A DNA stretch of 64,000 bases from Chitinophaga sp. CF118 (lineage in GTDB: Bacteria > Bacteroidota > Bacteroidia > Chitinophagales > Chitinophagaceae), in contig NZ_FOMK01000001.1 in assembly GCF_900112615.1 (NCBI RefSeq), forward strand, positions 744,001 to 808,000, given 5' to 3'. How positions within the stretch are numbered: position 1 is the stretch's first letter; the number at the start of each line of letters is the position of its first letter. Below the pieces are notes generated by a model. It had not been told where the DNA came from. It saw only the letters and a list, made by a program, of their open reading frames with translations, and did no database searches. The position numbers were made by a program, and so were the translations under genes. Of the stretch, positions 62,647 to 64,000 are shown in pieces.

Positions 62647-62726
62647 TATATAACCCCTATATAACTCCTATATACCCCCCATTTAAGCCGTATATAATTG
62701 GTACCTATATAGATAGGGCTTATATA
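62647..62726. repeat. Phased TATATA array upstream of rpsF
   Basis: Six TATATA hexamers start at 62647, 62658, 62669, 62691, 62706 and 62721. Spacings are 11, 11, 22, 15 and 15 bases. The first three units are 11-mers of the form TATATAACCCC / TATATAACTCC / TATATACCCCC, with C-rich tracts between; the last three are 15-mers. It lies in a 395-base gap between a terminator and the rpsF promoter. Otherwise 62512-62830 shows no gene. Confidence 0.6.
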
Positions 62727-62830
62727 CCTGTTATATTCATTTGAATTAACTGAGGTTGATAAGATCCGGGACTGATAAGGTCGGGTTTACCAGCAACTAA
62801 AAGAGAGTGGCCTTTAAGATTGCCCTTTTA

Positions 62831-62861
62831 TTTGCTGGTCTCCACATTTTGAGTATCTTTG
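62831..62861 (+). promoter_or_regulatory. Promoter of rpsF-rpsR-rplI
   Basis: TTTG (62831-62834), exactly 19 bases, then TATCTTTG (62854-62861): a perfect -33/-7 pair. The transcript would start near 62868, leaving a 39-base leader before the rpsF ATG. Confidence 0.8.
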
Positions 62862-62906
62862 CACTCCAAATTTTTTTATTAACAATTTTCTAAAATCAGG
62901 GAAATT

Positions 62907-63257
62907 ATGAACTACGAATTGATGGTGATCTTTACCCCTGTGCTTTCTGAGGAAGACTACAAAGTCGCCCAAAAGAAATACGCCGATATCATTAAAGACA
63001 ATGGTGGAGACGTTACGCACGAAAATCCCTGGGGATTAAGATCACTGGCGTACCCTATTCAGAAAAAGACTACAGGTATGTATCTTGTTCTGGAATATAC
63101 TGCGCCATCCGACCTCAATGAGAAGCTGAAAATTCAGCTGAACCGCGACGAGAATGTATTACGTCACATGGTTACCGCACTTGACAAATATGCTGTTATT
63201 TACAATAACCGCAAAAGGCATGGCGCGAATACTGATTCTAAAACCGTAGAAGCTTAA
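62907..63257 (+). CDS. rpsF: 30S ribosomal protein S6
   Basis: Protein of 116 residues that binds 16S rRNA with S18 in the platform of the small subunit. The opening [18 protein letters not shown] and [22 protein letters not shown] are S6 signatures; [17 protein letters not shown] closes the core. The C-terminal tail of about 15 residues is short and charged. It is first in the rpsF-rpsR-rplI operon, 4 bases from rpsR, under a consensus promoter. In many bacteria the S6:S18 complex binds its own leader; the 39-base leader here is short for such a structure. Confidence 0.96.
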   Translation: MNYELMVIFTPVLSEEDYKVAQKKYADIIKDNGGDVTHENPWGLRSLAYPIQKKTTGMYLVLEYTAPSDLNEKLKIQLNRDENVLRHMVTALDKYAVIYNNRKRHGANTDSKTVEA

Positions 63258-63261
63258 AATT

Positions 63262-63528
63262 ATGGCAGTAAAACAAGAAATTAAGTATTTAACGGCCGTA
63301 AAAACCGAGAAACGTCAGAAGAAATACTGCCGTTTTAAGAAAATGGGCATACGGTATGTGGATTACAAAGACGGAGAATTCCTGAAGAAATTCCTGAACG
63401 ACCAGGGTAAAATGTTACCCCGCCGTATCACTGGTAACTCTCTGAAATTTCAGCGCAAAGTAGCTCAGGCTATTAAAAAAGCCCGTCAATTGGCTTTGTT
63501 GCCTTACGTTACTGACCTTTTAAAGTAA
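63262..63528 (+). CDS. rpsR: 30S ribosomal protein S18
   Basis: Protein of 88 residues, partner of S6 on the 30S platform. Seen are the [17 protein letters not shown] segment, in which a single Cys remains of the zinc-type CxxC forms, [16 protein letters not shown] and the helix [21 protein letters not shown], all typical. Start ATG at 63262, 4 bases after rpsF. rplI follows after 56 bases. Confidence 0.95.
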   Translation: MAVKQEIKYLTAVKTEKRQKKYCRFKKMGIRYVDYKDGEFLKKFLNDQGKMLPRRITGNSLKFQRKVAQAIKKARQLALLPYVTDLLK

Positions 63529-63584
63529 ACCTCAGCTAATCCTGATGCAAATCGGGAAGTAAAAGGTGCTTAAAACCGACTAAC

Positions 63585-64000
63585 ATGCAAGTAATCTTAA
63601 TACAAGACGTAGATAACCTGGGCCAGAAAAATGAACTGGCTGCCGTGAGAAACGGTTATGCCAGAAACTTTCTGATTCCGCAGAAATTTGCGGTAGAAGC
63701 CAGTCCTTCCAACATGAAGCAACTGCAGGAACGCCTGAAGGTGCAGAAAGCTAAGGAAGAGAAAATGTTGGCCGAAATCGCCAAAGTGGTGGAAGTGCTG
63801 AAAGCAGGCCCTGTTAAAATTGGCGCTAAAACCGGTACATCCGGTAAGATATTCGGTAGCGTAACCGGCGTGCAGATTGCACGTGCTATTAAAGAGCAAA
63901 AAGGTTATGAAATCGACCGTCGCCGCATCCACATCCTGGATGATGTAAAAGAATTAGGTACATACAAAGCAAAACTCGATTTCGGTAAAGGCAACGAAGC
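63585..64000 (+). CDS. rplI: 50S ribosomal protein L9, partial
   Basis: The first 138 codons are present; the window ends inside the gene, near its 3' end (L9 is about 148 residues). The N-terminal rRNA-binding domain MQVILIQDVDNLGQKNE with VRNGYARNFLIPQKFA is diagnostic. A long linking helix (about 40-75) and the C-terminal domain (GKIFGSVTGVQIA, RRRIHILDDVKELGTYKAKL) follow. L9 sits at the base of the L1 stalk. Start ATG at 63585, 56 bases after rpsR. Confidence 0.95.
   Translation, partial: MQVILIQDVDNLGQKNELAAVRNGYARNFLIPQKFAVEASPSNMKQLQERLKVQKAKEEKMLAEIAKVVEVLKAGPVKIGAKTGTSGKIFGSVTGVQIARAIKEQKGYEIDRRRIHILDDVKELGTYKAKLDFGKGNE

Noticed and set aside
62512..62830. Riboswitch or small RNA in the gap before rpsF
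   Set aside because: The region lies upstream of the predicted transcription start and shows repeats rather than a conserved RNA fold.

Overview
The window looks like a chromosomal segment of a Bacteroidota species, most likely Chitinophagaceae (Chitinophaga-like). The evidence is a SprA-type type IX secretion (T9SS) translocon of about 2,400 residues, a secreted protein with a T9SS C-terminal sorting domain, DUF4296 and DUF4835/PorD-type proteins, a TonB receptor with a carboxypeptidase-like N-terminal domain, the Bacteroidota form of RNA polymerase omega, and promoters of the -33 TTTG / N19-20 / -7 TAnnTTTG type. MurE carries the DNPR signature of meso-diaminopimelate ligases. The MqnB and MqnD genes point to menaquinone synthesis by the futalosine route.

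Layout. 1-3.8 kb (minus): a probable metal- or cofactor-related operon of a small Cys-motif protein, a TonB receptor and a sialidase-like beta-propeller lipoprotein that runs off the window. 4-11.9 kb (minus): ruvA-sprA. 12-13.8 kb (plus): fabH and a zinc-ribbon membrane protein. 13.8-18.3 kb (minus): a NUDIX-type transcription regulator, an intact TPR-histidine kinase and a tandem kinase paralogue that has lost its catalytic residues. 18.4-31.7 kb: mostly housekeeping genes (DinB-like, GNAT, fabD, queD-folE, mqnBD, photolyase, class IV aminotransferase, scoAB, and bamD-rpoZ-coaBC-porD-DUF4296).

31.7-32.2 kb is a divergent intergenic region with three DnaA-box-like sites and a 10-bp-periodic candidate MraZ operator. 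32.2-48.2 kb is the complete division and cell wall (dcw) cluster, mraZ to ftsZ, 13 genes on one strand. 48.2-57 kb: a DUF4091/GH123-like enzyme, a Kup potassium transporter, an OmpA-type porin, a polyprenyl diphosphate synthase and RecJ. 57-62.5 kb: HtpG and a multidomain secreted nuclease-like T9SS substrate. 62.5-64 kb: an unusual phased TATATA array, then the rpsF-rpsR-rplI operon, with rplI cut by the window end.

How the parts connect. BamD and OmpA concern the outer membrane; SprA, the PorD-like protein and the secreted nuclease belong to T9SS export. The dcw cluster makes and divides the peptidoglycan wall, and the polyprenyl synthase may supply isoprenoid chains. Many transcription units end in near-perfect hairpins, often serving two convergent genes. 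No tRNA, rRNA, CRISPR array, insertion sequence or prophage was recognised. The least explained parts are the kinase/pseudokinase pair, the Cys-motif/TonB/propeller operon, and the two patterned intergenic regions at 32.0 and 62.7 kb.
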